DNA of 64,000 nt. Origin: Turnera subulata (lineage: Eukaryota > Streptophyta > Magnoliopsida > Malpighiales > Passifloraceae). Every line of letters begins with the position of its first letter. Positions within the stretch are counted from its first letter, which is position 1. Both the position numbers and the translations under genes were made by a program. Under the pieces are notes generated by a model that worked only from the letters and a program-made list of their open reading frames with translations, had not been told where the DNA came from and searched no databases. The DNA is taken from assembly GCA_028386065.3 (NCBI GenBank), contig JAKUCV010006891.1, positions 19,611 through 83,610 of the forward strand, read 5' to 3'. Below are positions 20,489-32,179 of the stretch, piece after piece.

Positions 20489-21749
20489 TTTTGGTAGCGG
20501 AGCGGGCGGTAGGTCCTTGGGTGTCTAATGTGCTTGTTTGTTGTGCTTATTTGTTGTTCATAGCTCGCTCCACATGTTTAACATGATTGCATGCATATTC
20601 ATATGGTTAGTGCATAATGGATCCAGTCGAGGGACGCCAGCTTGCTGCAGAACATTCATATGTGAGTATTCTATCTCATAAATACAGTTGGATGACAAGT
20701 TATCTGTATTTCAGTACCTTGCAATACTGTTGTTTTGTTGAACTGAAGTTTTGAAAAGATAAGTTTTTAAAGGATGAATTTTGACAAAGTGACATTTACA
20801 GCTTAGGCTGTGGGTTAAATTTGTTTATAAGGTGGAACCGTTGTTTTGGAAAGTTTTATTTAATTATTATGATTTGATGACGGAACTCTTTTAAAGATTC
20901 TATTATAAAGTTCAGACATGGTTGTTGCCCGGGAAGAACAATGAGATAAAGGGACCTTGAGACGGCAAGAAGTCTGCCTTGTTGTATCCGTGCATTGGAA
21001 GTTTCGACAGAACAAGTAAGATTTAATTTTGGGTTTTGGGTAGTTATATCTTTAAGTGATTGTATGATATTATATGATTTTAAGGAAGTGAGAAATGATG
21101 ATTCTTGGGTACTATGACCTGATAAATTGATGATTTTTGGGTACTGCTTGGTTTATGACGTGATAATTTGAGTTGAGGATTGGATTGATATTCTTGGAAA
21201 ATTCTATGATTTTGGAAGTAATGCAATTTTCTTGTTAAGAAATTGGTTGATGATTTGAAGATTTTTGGATACTAAAATTGTTTGTGATATGATAACTTGA
21301 TTGGAGGATTGGATTAATGATCATGGAATTCTTGATGTCAAAGGTGAATTATTCTTTAAAAAAAAAAAGAGGGTTCGATGATTTGATGATATTGGTGATT
21401 CAATCTTAAAAAAAAAAGTTGGATGATTTGATGATTTGAGGTACTAATTAAAGAGATATAATCGAAGTTATGATCTTTGCTAGTTTCGGTGGATTTAGAA
21501 GAGAAATATTATTTGACGGATGATTATGTTAGTAACAAATTTTGGAGTATTGATCAGCATGTTTTGGGAAAAGTAATAAAAATATATATATTATTTGATG
21601 GATAGTTATCTAATAAATTTTGAGGTGATGATCGACATGGTTCGGGGGTTATAATCTGGAAAATTTATTAGGAAAATTTAATTATGATAGATGGGAAGTA
21701 ATTTGGTGTTTATAGATTTGATGAAAAGTGGAAGGATTGATGATCATGA

Positions 21750-21809
<60 letters not shown>

Positions 21810-21870
21810 TATGGGATTAGTGGATTACGGTGTGAATTTCGAGGACAAAATTCCTTTAAGGAGGGTAGAA
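20489..21870 (+). other. Interior of LTR element A (non-coding)
   Basis: The interior opens with the primer-binding-site-like TTTTGGTAGCGGAGCGGG. It then shows degenerate repeats built on GATTTTTGGGTACT, GATTTGATGATTTG and GATTGGATTGAT, and ends with a (TA)n run and the polypurine tract at 21859-21870. No retrotransposon protein domain was recognised in any frame. Confidence 0.75.
21754..21806. repeat. (TA)n microsatellite, 53 bp
   Basis: An uninterrupted TA dinucleotide run lies in the interior of element A. It creates a spurious Tyr-Ile repeat ORF. Confidence 0.97.
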
Positions 21871-24800
21871 TGTAACGACCCGGGTAAAATTTCTAATAAT
21901 TTTACTGTTTTATTTTAACTTTTACGGTGGTGAATAAAATTTAATCGCAGTTAATCGAGAATTCAACCTTTTGGAGTAAATTTCTATATCGTCTCCTTAC
22001 GAAAATTTTGGTTATTATTATTATTATAAATATTGTTATTGTTGTTGTTGTTATTATTATTAGTATTATCAATATCATTATTACCACTAACGTTTTGTCA
22101 AAATATTTATTAATCGAAAACTAAAAGAAATGTATTCTTGATGCCTAAACGTGTTTTAGGAATTATTTTGAAAGTCGTAAAAGAATCTAATTACTATTAA
22201 TGAGATTTCTAAAACTATAATTTTGTATGAAACAAAGATTTAACACGCGAGGTTGCGGGGAGCATCAACCGAGCCGTCGTCTAAAACGACTGCGTTTCGA
22301 GTGTCGGTAGGCACGATTATTGCCCCGACAACACACACTTTCCCTTTCCTCTTTCCCGGTTACCTTTCTTTCTCTCTCCCGGTTTTTCCTTCAGCCGCCG
22401 GCCCAACTTTTCCTTCCTCTCCTTCTTTTTTCTTTCCCCTCTCGTTTTTCTTCCACTGGCCGGCCCCCCTACTTCATTCTTTTCCATCTTTTTCTTCTCA
22501 TCTTTTCTTGCCTTTGTCTCGTTCGTTCTTTTTCTTTTTAACTTCTCCCCCCCCTCTACCCGAGACCACCATCTCTTCCTCCCATTCCCCTTCTCTGTCT
22601 CTGCACAACCGACACCACCAAGCCTCCCCTTCCAACCTCTACCTCCGTCTCCTCTTTCCCTCTGCCCTCCCTCTCGTTGCCTCACCGCCATCGAGGCCAC
22701 TACCGAAGAGAGGAGCGACTTCGCCGCCTGGATCCGCCGCCTGCCCTTCGCTCTTCCTCTCCTGAAGCGCCGCCGAGCTCGCCATCTCGCTGCACGCGAC
22801 GACCGCGACTCCAGCAGCCACGACGCCGGCCTTCCCCTTCTCGTCGCCGCCAGGAGACACTACGTACCGCCGATCTCCTCTCTCACCACCTCAACTCGCA
22901 GCCGCCACCACAAGACGAGTCAAGCTCGACCCACCGAGGCAGAGAACACGCTGCCACCACCTCACCTCCCTCACCCTTTTTCTTCGTCGTGCCAACCCAT
23001 ACACCGACCCCATCACCTCTGTAACGCACACAGTTGCAGCCTTTGGGAGCCACCGCGTTCTGTTGACACCATCGCCAACCGAGATGAGTGGTAAGACCCG
23101 GTGACGCCCCTTTCTCTTCCACAGTTTCTTTCCTTTTAACCCGATTCGCGTTTGGATTGTGGCAATCGGGTCTTGTTGTTTTGGATTCGTGTTAATTAAT
23201 TTGTTTGGTGGTGTGGGTCTGTGTTTGGTTACTGCTGAGATGGAAGTGACGTTGACGCTACTGTTATGGTTGTGGGTTGGACTATTCTGGATGGTGGACT
23301 CGGTTGTGTGGTGGAACACCGGTTACCGACGAGTGGCCGTGGGGATGGTGTTTGTGTTGGTGGCCGGATTGGTGCTATGGTGGTGGGATTGGCCTGATTT
23401 GCTGCTGGGGGAACAGTGACAGTGGACGTGGGTGTCTTGATGCTGGCGTGAACAGTGTACGCCGGAATCCGGCGAAGTTTCCGACGTCCCGGGAATTTTC
23501 CAGCGAACCCGGGAACGGACTTTGGGTAAAACCAGAGCCTTGGACCATCCATATGCATCATAAATCGGGCCTCGAATTATAGTAACGGAGTCGGACTTTA
23601 AAACAATGCTAAAAAAAATTGAGTGACTTAATTTAACTAATTTATGATTTTTATTTTATACTTTATTTATTTCATTTTATCATGCTTTTATTCATGCTTT
23701 TAATTTATATTATTTATTTATTTTTTGTTCTTACTTAATTTTCGATTGGGCTTCTAAAAAGGCCCATCGTATTTAATTTACCGGTTTTATTTAATTTATG
23801 TTTCGTCTGGGCTCGCGAAAGGCCCATTGTATTTAATTTCACTTTTATTAATGTTGATTGGGCTAATTACAATAAAAGGCCCATAATATCTAAATTTAAT
23901 TAAGCATTTCATTTAGTTAAAGTGAAGCTACCTTATCCTTTTCGATGGGCTAAACGGATGTGAAGGTCCACCGAGTTTTAATTTCCGAGATGACTTAAAT
24001 TATGTTTAAGTGAGTTAGTATTACAATTACATTTCTAATATCTTTAATTTCCAATCTTTTGGGCTAAAACAATCAAAGGCCATACCTTACTTTATTTACC
24101 TTATTCTACTATATGTTGCAACCCATATTTCCGTTGGCTGAATAATACAAGGCCATAATTTAATTATGGGATATAACTACGTATTTTGGCTATATTCATA
24201 TATACAAATAAGTAATTAATGATTTAATTTAAGGTTTAAGAATGATATTATCTTATTTGGATTTAACTACGTATTTATAAGACTAATATATATATGACCG
24301 CACAATCTATTTTATGGCTATGCTAAGTTTGTTAACTTACAGGGGTATTTTGCTAACGTAATAATGGTATTATTAGTATTATCTTACTCTATCGAACATA
24401 TATACGTACACGTATTTATAAATTTACAACATTACGTGATAATTATTTTATACCATACATCGGCTATGTTAATTTCATACCGTTGGGGATAATTTCCATT
24501 AAACGGGATATTATAGGATATACTATTTAAATAATATTTTGACGTATTTATCGTTTGCATTATTATATAATTATTGTTTATAAAACATATGAGTATTTAG
24601 TATTTAATCGGGAATAATATCATTTACGTCATATAGACTATGAGTATTTAACGGGTTGTAACTTGATTAATTTACAAATATATTTTCTTAAATATACACT
24701 TTATATAAGTGTACGTATATATGCTTTCTTGTCATAAGCAGCCTAAGGGCCGGAATATCGGCTTGGACCGGGATCGGTTTTGATTTGAAACAAATATGTT

Positions 24801-25070
24801 TGATATAACCACTTGAAATATTTAATCGATTAATTACCACCAAATCGGATGAACTGTTTGGTAATAAGATGATTATGGAGATACTAAAATGAACAGAAAA
24901 GCCGTCTAATAAATGTTAAACCGGTATCATGCATAATCATGTTGTTGGTGCATTATAAGTGATTGTGTTGCCATATATGTATATAGGGACATTGAGGTTT
25001 GACTGGATAGCAGTTTCAAAGACACATCAAGTGAGGATGGATAACCCTTGATATGTGTTCGTGATGCTGT

Positions 25071-25216
25071 GTGTGTATTTTTGTTGTTTGATTGAACTGC
25101 TGATATGTTTATCGTCTGTTACTTGATTACTGTGGAATTGTTGGTGTGTATTTTTGTTGTTTGATTGAACTGCTGATATGTTTATCGTCTGTTACTTGAT
25201 TGCTGTGGAATTGTTG
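25071..25216. repeat. Tandem duplication, period 73 bp, in right LTR A
   Basis: GTGTATTTTTGTTGTTTGAT through CTTGATT and GTGGAATTGTTG occurs twice in succession (around 25073 and 25146). The left LTR has one copy (about 19464). Confidence 0.85.
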
Positions 25217-26563
25217 ATGCTGTGGTTGGATTGTGTTAGACTTGTGTATATTGAGTTGGATATAATGTTGAACTGATAATTTTGTATAGTTAGTGATATG
25301 AGATTGTTGGCTGGATAAGCCTGTGGATTAATCTGAGATAATGAAGAGTTGAATAATTGATGATAGAGTAATGGAATTGGAATTGAATTTGATGGGCTTG
25401 GGCATGGACTTGAATGACCCATTGTTCATGGCCCAGCCTGCCTAATAATAGGAATGATAAATGAATAATGATAATTAATTAAATAAAATTAGATTAAATA
25501 AAATCAAGTATATTTTCTGGAAGAAAATTAATATGGTAAGTATTTTTGGAAAACCTATTAGTAAGGATTTTGGTATCTTAAAAAAAATATATAAATTTAT
25601 ATACATATATATACTTGATTCTTTGAAATTAAAGATAACTATATTTTGTTTTGAGAATTATTATTATGTTTTTAGCATGTTATATATAATCTGGAAAATT
25701 ATATATGAGTTGTTATTTTTCTAGGAAATTGTGAAACTACCTTTGGAAAATGATTTCCTAAAAATAAATAAGTAATAATAATAATACTTAGCAATTATAT
25801 TTTGTCAAGTATAATATTTTATGGAAAAAATATATATATATATTATAAATTCCAGAAAAATTACAGTAATTATTATTTTGGGAAATTATAATTATTTTAT
25901 GAAAATATATTTTGAAAAGAATTTTACTTAAAGTATGGTACCGAAATTATATTCGGATATACGTACGGTATAATATTTTCGGTAAAAGTTGATAATAAAA
26001 GATATGTAACCGGGATGGGTATATTTCATAAAATTGGCATCATGACATACACTTATATGCATTTATGTGAATATATGGTTTTGTTGTATAGGTTTTGGAT
26101 ATCGGGCAGTTTCCCGAGGAGCCGGCGTCGTACCGGTCATAGTTTCCGGAGTCGAGTAATCGGCCAAGGTGAGGATGGATAAACCCTGATATGTGTCCGT
26201 AATGCTGTGTGTGTATTTTTGTGGTTTGTGTATTTTTATTGTTTGTTTGATCTGCTGGAATGATTGTTGATTGTTACTTGATTGCTATGGAATTGTTGAT
26301 GCTGTTGTAGAAACGTGTTAGTCCTGTGTTGTTGTGTTGGAAATATTGTTGAACTGTTTGATGTGGAAGATTGGTGATATGGGGTTGTTGATTGAGTGAG
26401 ATTTGGATTAATCTGAGGAAATTGGAAATTGGATAACTGATGAAAGAGTAATGGAATTGGATTGTATTTGAGATGATGATATATTTGTCACTTGGAAAGT
26501 AGTGGTACGACTAGATGGTTAGAGACTAGTTCTGTGGTGTCATGGCCAGAGGGTTTGTTGGTT

Positions 26564-26690
26564 GGGGTATTGACCCCGGATTTGTGATATTGGGATGTTG
26601 ATCCCGGATTTGTGATATTGGGATGTTGATCCCGGATTTGAGATATTGGGATGTTGATCCCAGATTTGTGATATGGGATGTTGATCCCGG
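26564..26690 (+). repeat. Array of GGGATGTTGATCCC mini-hairpins in right LTR A
   Basis: The array has a variant GGGGTATTGACCCC at 26564 followed by GGGATGTTGATCCC-type units near 26592, 26619, 26648 and 26674. It is more numerous than in the left LTR, so copy number has changed between related LTRs. Confidence 0.85.
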
Positions 26691-27022
26691 ATTGTGGTGG
26701 GGCCTGGCATCCAGAATTAGTTAATAACCAGGCACAACCCTAGCTTGTCCAGTGACGGGGCCCGAAAGATAAAATTGGTAATAAAAATTAATAAGTATTC
26801 TTTTGGACTTGGCTTTGATATGATTCAGTGAGATTCCTCTGATGTGTTGTTTGAGTTGGATTCCTCTGTCGTGTAGTATGTGTTAGTTGTTATGGTAGTA
26901 TCCTTGTGATGTGATTGTTTATGCTTATTGTTGTGATTGTTGTGTTTACTTCGAAAGTATTATGGTTGATTATATATCACTGTTTATCTTTCGTCGGTGA
27001 GCGCTTCGGACTCACCCCTCGC

Positions 27023-27043
27023 CTACGGGGTTTCATCCCGTAG
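27023..27043 (+). other. Perfect 7-bp stem hairpin near LTR 3' end
   Basis: CTACGGG, a 7-base loop GTTTCAT, then CCCGTAG. The left LTR carries a less perfect version at the equivalent place (about 20190-20210). It is preceded by the conserved TCGGTGAGCGCTTCGGACTC. A role in RNA processing or packaging is possible but not shown. Confidence 0.6.
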
Positions 27044-27352
27044 GATGAGATGTTTGTTGTACAGGCTTGGTGCATTCCAGACAGGCTGCGGCGTTATCCC
27101 TTGGACGGGCTTGGATCCATAGGTTGCATCTGTTACGCATACAGAGTCAGTGAGTCTTTAAGTCTTCCGCTTTGCATGTCTTCACTATTGTTGGGCCATT
27201 GGGCCGGATATGTTATTTATGTTGTTTACTGTTTTGGGCCGTTGGGCCCGAGTTATTGTTGTTCACACTGTATGCTTGGGTTTATTTGGTTGGGTTGTCA
27301 CAGTTCCGGCTCGAGTTTACTGTGTACGGTAAATATGGGTCGGGGCATCTCA

Positions 27353-27898
27353 GCTAGCTTGCACACCAAAACCACCAGCAGCTTATTCCCGAGCCACACA
27401 TCTCATTCTGATTGGTCGGTTTGGCCAATTACGTATTTACCCTCATCGAGCCCAATTGTGCACCGACAGGCACACCATTGCCCCGGTTGTGCACTATTTC
27501 GCACCAAATCGACCCAACTGATAATCCCCTTGGCCAATGGTGCCTCTAGTGAATCTATTACACCAAATAATCACATTTCTAATATTTCCCACCATTTACC
27601 GACCGATAGGATAAATCGAGCACTCGGGACACCAAACTAGGCCAACCGTGCCATCGGATCACTACGAGCCCATTTGAGTGCACTAGGCCAAGCCTATGCT
27701 CACCATCACTCTCAATCCGACACCACCACATGTTACCGAGCCTAAGCCCATACTAATGTGCACACCAACACTATTAACATTACCCACTTTCTCTTGAATA
27801 CCCGATCCAACCTACACGAACGTGCCTGAAGGATAAGCTACACCCGCCTCTCATCATGTAAATATTTCTCTATATGCTAGGGTACCTGGGGTATCACA
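27353..27898. other. Unassigned stretch after LTR A
   Basis: This roughly 0.5 kb of C-rich, repeat-like sequence (many CACCAAA, GAGCCCA and GGCCAA motifs) matches neither element A nor the pararetrovirus sequence left of element A. It is probably a fragment of another repeat. No gene was recognised. Confidence 0.4.
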
Positions 27899-29734
27899 AA
27901 TACATTTTACCCCCCTCAACTTTCGATCAAACTTCATTAACCCCCTAAAAAAAACCCGGTTTTCGACCCGCTGAATTTCATTATTCATTGGTTCAGCACC
28001 TTTGGTTGGACCAATTCTGTTTACTTTAACATAAGTAACGGAATCCGAGGATGAACGACACGTAGTAATAACCTGATCGTTCAATAATTTTTTCTATAAT
28101 TTCTTCTATTTGCTTCTTTTAACGAAAAACAAACCAGAGAATATTTATATAAAAAATAAAAAATACCCCTTCTTTTATTTTCAAAGATTTACGCAACAAC
28201 ATAATTTTTATTTGAAAATAAAGTAATAAACACAAGGGGAAATATTTTTTTTTTTTAAAAAGAAAAATACTATGGTAGAAAGATCTTGATTACGTTTCTT
28301 TTCACAATGGCACGGCAAAATAATTTCAAAACAAAAAATAAAACAAATAAAAATAAAATCCAAAAATTATACCAAATACGATTTCTTTTTGCGATGCAAA
28401 TAGTGTTCCAGCATTCGTAGAGTCGCCCCTTTTGTTTACTCCTTTGGCACTTCCCCCATTGTTCATATTCAGATTTGAAAGGGATACAGAAAACATGAAA
28501 TTGCCACAACAAACATTCTTTTCTTCCTTTTTTTTTTTTTTTTGATGCTAATCAGAGAGTTTTATACAACATCTAAACTCAATGGGAATACAAGCAAGAA
28601 CTCGGGTATAATCGAAACATAATTTTTTTTTGTTTCTCCCTAAACAATCAAGCACGCAATAACTGAAACATCAGCACAACCCAAAAAAGAAAAATACGTG
28701 TCCCCGAAAGAAGTTGAGGCACTGGACAAAAATTTATCGAAGACTATGACATCCCATCAACTAATTCAGGCAACCATTGACCACAAGTCAAGTTTCTCAA
28801 GATGTAACAAATCACAAGAAATCCGTATAAAAAAAAGACTTATCGTCTCGGTTGTAGTATCGAAGAGGCAGAGCGGCGACGACGGCAGTTTCGATTACTG
28901 CGACGGAGGAAGTACTTCGGAGCATGACTGGAAACCTGTGTTGGTGTCCTAATCTTGACAAAATTGCAAGAGATACTTCTCCAATCTCCTTTTCTCACGC
29001 TCTGCAATCCCAACAGAACAGCTCATACTACTCCTCCGTCCACGGCACCCCTAAAAAAAATACCCACTCAATTCTGCGCTCCCCCTCCTCGCTTCCTTTT
29101 TTCTCCAATACCAAAAGGAAATATTTCCAAAAAAACAAATCCCTCAAAATCTCCCATTTACAGGAGCAAAGAGTGACAAGAGCCTCCTCTCCTTCTCGGC
29201 ACAGAGATTGTCGATTGAGAGGGATTTTTTTGTGGAAGCTTTCCTTTACCGAGGTGATTTAATGGCGGTGGTGGATAAAAAAAGAAGCACGTAAGGAAGG
29301 AGGGAGAAGTAGAGAAGAGGGTCGTGGAGGAGATGACAGGGAAGAGGCGTCAGGCGGAGGAGGGAGAGGTGGAAGTTGAAAACAGAGAGTTGGAGAGGAA
29401 GGAAGGAGAAGAGAAAATGGTGAAAATTGGAAATAGGATTTTTTTAGGAAATAAATAGGATTTTGCTGAAGGAGTTTTTTTTCTTTCTTCTTTTTTCATA
29501 AAATCTTTCTGTTTTTTCTTAAAACATAAAATAAGAAAAAGATTTATCAAATGGTTAGAAAGTTACCACGTGTCAGTCATTCAAGCATTCCGTTAGCTGA
29601 GTTTTTAAAACCCTAACGGAGGTTAAAAAATGAGTTTAAATGGGAAATATTAAAGTTCAGGGGTCAAAAACTGGTTTTTCTTCTTCAGGGGTTTAGTGAA
29701 GTTTGACCGAAAGTTGAGGGGGGTAAAATGTATT
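27899..29734. mobile_element. Non-autonomous element with about 85-bp terminal inverted repeats
   Basis: AATACATTTTACCCCCCTCA at 27899 is the reverse complement of sequence ending at 29734. The match continues for about 85 bp (CTTTCGATCAAACTTCATTAA, an A-rich break, then CGGTTTTCGACCC) with some mismatches. The 1.84 kb between contains a T-run (about 28531), low-complexity stretches and no recognisable protein. The terminal style is MULE-like, but no 9-10 bp flanking duplication could be identified. The exact ends and superfamily are uncertain. Confidence 0.65.
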
Positions 29735-30260
29735 GAACCCGCATAATATGATAGATTTGTTTTTCTTTAAATAAAAAAAAAATCCTTGCAATTGTTTTTT
29801 AAAGGAAAAAAGAAAAAAGAAAAAGAAAACTCTCTCAGGTAGTCAGTCAGTCAGGTGTTTTGTCTCCTACGCACCCGGCTTCAAAATTCAAACCACATAA
29901 ACCGCGTGACAATCGCATTACATCAAGGTGATGTTTAAGACATTTCCCGTGGTCTCCTTCACGTAAAATTCTTTTCCCCCTTTTCATTCACCAAAATTCA
30001 AATACCCAAAACTCATCTCTCCCTCTCTCTCTCTCTCTCTCTCTCCTCGCATCTCCCTTTTTATTCTCTCGATCGATCCTCCATTTGACATTTTCCGCTA
30101 CTATTTCCCGGTAAGTCCCACCAAATCCACCAATTCTTGCCATTTTTTTTCTCTGCCTCTCCTCTATCTGTCTGTCTGTCTGTGAATGCTGGCTCATCAT
30201 TTCTTTTTTTCTTTCTTTTTGTGTTTTTGCTGATCTGATCTGGTAATAGGATTGGTTAGG
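29735..30260 (+). promoter_or_regulatory. 5' region and leader of the VAMP72-like gene
   Basis: A CT-rich leader with a (CT)n run (about 30018-30046) precedes a probable 5' UTR intron. Its donor GGTAAGTCC is near 30111 and its acceptor GGTAATAG is at about 30249, 11 bp before the ATG. Pyrimidine-rich leaders and leader introns are common in plant housekeeping genes. The transcription start cannot be fixed. Confidence 0.5.
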
Positions 30261-32179
30261 ATGGGGCAGCAATCGCTTATCTACAGCTTCGTGGCGAGGG
30301 GGACGGTGGTGCTGGCGGAGTACACGGAGTTCAAGGGCAATTTCACCAGCATTGCCTCCCAGTGCCTCCAGAAACTCCCTTCTTCCAACAACAAATTCAC
30401 CTACAACTGCGATGGCCACACCTTCAACTACCTCGTCGAGAACGGCTTTAGTACGCTTCTTCTTCTATATTTATTATTATTCTTTTTCATTCTCTCGTCT
30501 TCTTGACCTCTGTTCCCGCCCCGCTGACTCTTTTGATTTTTCGGTTCGCTCTCTAATCTATGTACTTGTCGTCTCTTCTTTATTACCTGCCACGGTTGAA
30601 TTCGTGCATGCTTGGCATTTGATGAGTCCGTTGTTACAATTCATGTGTATTTTCTTTATTACGTGATTAATTATTCTCTGTTGGTTTTGGATTTTTTCAG
30701 CCCATAATGCGTGCGTACGGAGCTTAATGATCGGTTTTGATTTTACGTGATTTGACAGGAACATTGTTTTTCTACCTGGATTTTACGTGTTATTCTGTTT
30801 TTTTACGCTGTGTATATAAGTATAAAAATTATTCTGCGGTCTTAAGGCTTGCATTCCAAGTTCTTTGTATGATTTGTTTCTGAATTGTCTGCATTATACT
30901 TCTTAGTGCATTGCCTGAATTAGTATTTGTTGTGCCAATATGATACACTTTCTGATCGAAACTTTAGGCCTTCCTGGACTCCATATTGTTCTATTACCCT
31001 CACCTTATGTCGATTAATTCTAATCATTCCACTCCGATCATAGTTTTCTTTTTTTCAAAAAAAAACAAAAAAGAATTTGTTGCCTGACAGCTAGCAAAAT
31101 TATATGAATTCTGCTTCTCTCTTTGTTACGCCTTAAGTCAGTCATTCTACTTCGTTGGGTTGAAGCAAAATGCAGGGGAAAATCATTTTTTTTATTGAAC
31201 TTAATTTGGTTGTGGCTAGATCAATGTTAACCTCTGCGGATGTATCCTGTGGTGCAGCCTACTGTGTGGTTGCAGTTGAGTCTGCTGGCAGACAAATTCC
31301 TATTGCTTTTCTGGAGCGAGTGAAGGAAGACTTCAGTAAGAGATATGGTGGAGGGAAGGCTTCCACAGCTGGTGCCAACAGCCTCAAAAAAGAATATGGG
31401 TCTGTGTGTAGATGATTGTCTTGTTTGCTATTGTGCCTTCACGTATTCTTATTTCTTTACTGATTAGGATCTGGTGTATCATGCCTATATTTTAGGCCCA
31501 AATTAAAGGAGCATATGCAATACTGCATAGATCACCCTGAAGAGATTAACAAACTTGCAAAAGTGAAAGCCCAGGTTTCTGAAGTAAAGGGTGTCATGAT
31601 GGAGAACATTGAGAAGGTAAGACCAATTGTGGTCTTTCATGCATCTTTTTTAATCCACTTAGGTTTCAATGAATGCTTGCAAGTATTATCTAATGGAAAT
31701 TGTCTGTAGGTTCTCGATCGTGGTGAGAAGATTGAGTTGCTGGTGGATAAAACTGAGAACCTTCGCTCGCAAGTAAGTTTATTGTAAATTACTTGTGGTT
31801 ATTGCTAAGTGGATGTTTGGGGTTGGGCAGAGGAACTGCCTTCTTTTCTGGTTGGAATGTTATCATACGCAAGCAACTGTGTAAACCAGTCAAAGTACAT
31901 ACATAGTTGCTGGATGGGGATTGTGGTTCTGATTTTCGACAACATTCTTGTTTGTCTTTTCTTTCTCCCTGCAGTTATCTTCCTAAGGTATGCTGATATC
32001 TAAGAATGACATACTTTGATGTGGTGTTACAGGCACAAGATTTCAGACAGCAGGGTACTAAGATGAAAAGGAAGATGTGGATAGAGAATATGAAGATGAA
32101 ATTGATTGTGTTCGGTATCGTCTTGGCCTTGGTTCTTATCATAGTGTTGTCCATTTGTCATGGCTTCAGCTGTACTTAA
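30261..32179 (+). CDS. VAMP721/722-like longin R-SNARE
   Basis: This is a vesicle-associated membrane protein of the plant VAMP72 group, which drives fusion of post-Golgi vesicles with the plasma membrane and cell plate. The exons are 30261-30450, 31258-31399, 31496-31616, 31710-31772 and 32033-32179. All introns are GT-AG and the phases join to 220 aa, the length of Arabidopsis VAMP721/722. The longin domain is at about residues 1-115 ([20 protein letters not shown], then [33 protein letters not shown] and FLERVKEDF). The SNARE motif is at about 125-185, with [19 protein letters not shown] holding the zero-layer Arg. A C-terminal membrane anchor ([22 protein letters not shown]) ends three residues before the stop. 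The start is the first Met, matching family N termini. No lesions were seen; which VAMP72 paralogue it is remains open. Confidence 0.95.

Larger units (their letters stand above)
15345..27352 (+). mobile_element. LTR element A: large non-autonomous LTR retrotransposon (LARD-like)
   Basis: Two long direct repeats start TGTAACGACCCGGGTAAAAT at 15345 and 21871 and surround a 1.38 kb interior (20489-21870). The interior has a primer-binding-site-like TTTTGGTAGCGGAGC immediately after the left LTR (20489) and a polypurine tract AAGGAGGGTAGAA immediately before the right LTR. The LTR start, PPT and overall layout resemble Gypsy Tekay/Del-type elements. No gag, protease, RT or integrase could be found, so the element is non-autonomous. 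The flanking 5-mers (TATGC and GCTAG) do not match. This fits the evidence that the right LTR is chimeric. A Cassandra element is nested in the left LTR. Confidence 0.85.
21871..27352 (+). repeat. Right LTR of element A, chimeric
   Basis: Up to about 25391 it follows the left LTR closely, with an extra block of about 140 bp at 22912-23050. At 25391 it switches (GAATTTGATGGGCTTGGGC) to about 1.07 kb that the left LTR lacks. It rejoins left-LTR-like sequence at about 26466 (GAGATGATGAT). The extra segment contains a second, diverged copy of the GTGAGGATGGATAA region (26169) that is already present at 25031. The total is 5482 bp against about 4.08 kb for the left LTR. Recombination with a related LTR is the simplest explanation. 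It ends GGGTCGGGGCATCTCA. Confidence 0.75.

Noticed and set aside
21691..21918. ORF with (Tyr-Ile)n repeat
   Set aside because: It is a translation of the (TA)n microsatellite running into the right LTR.
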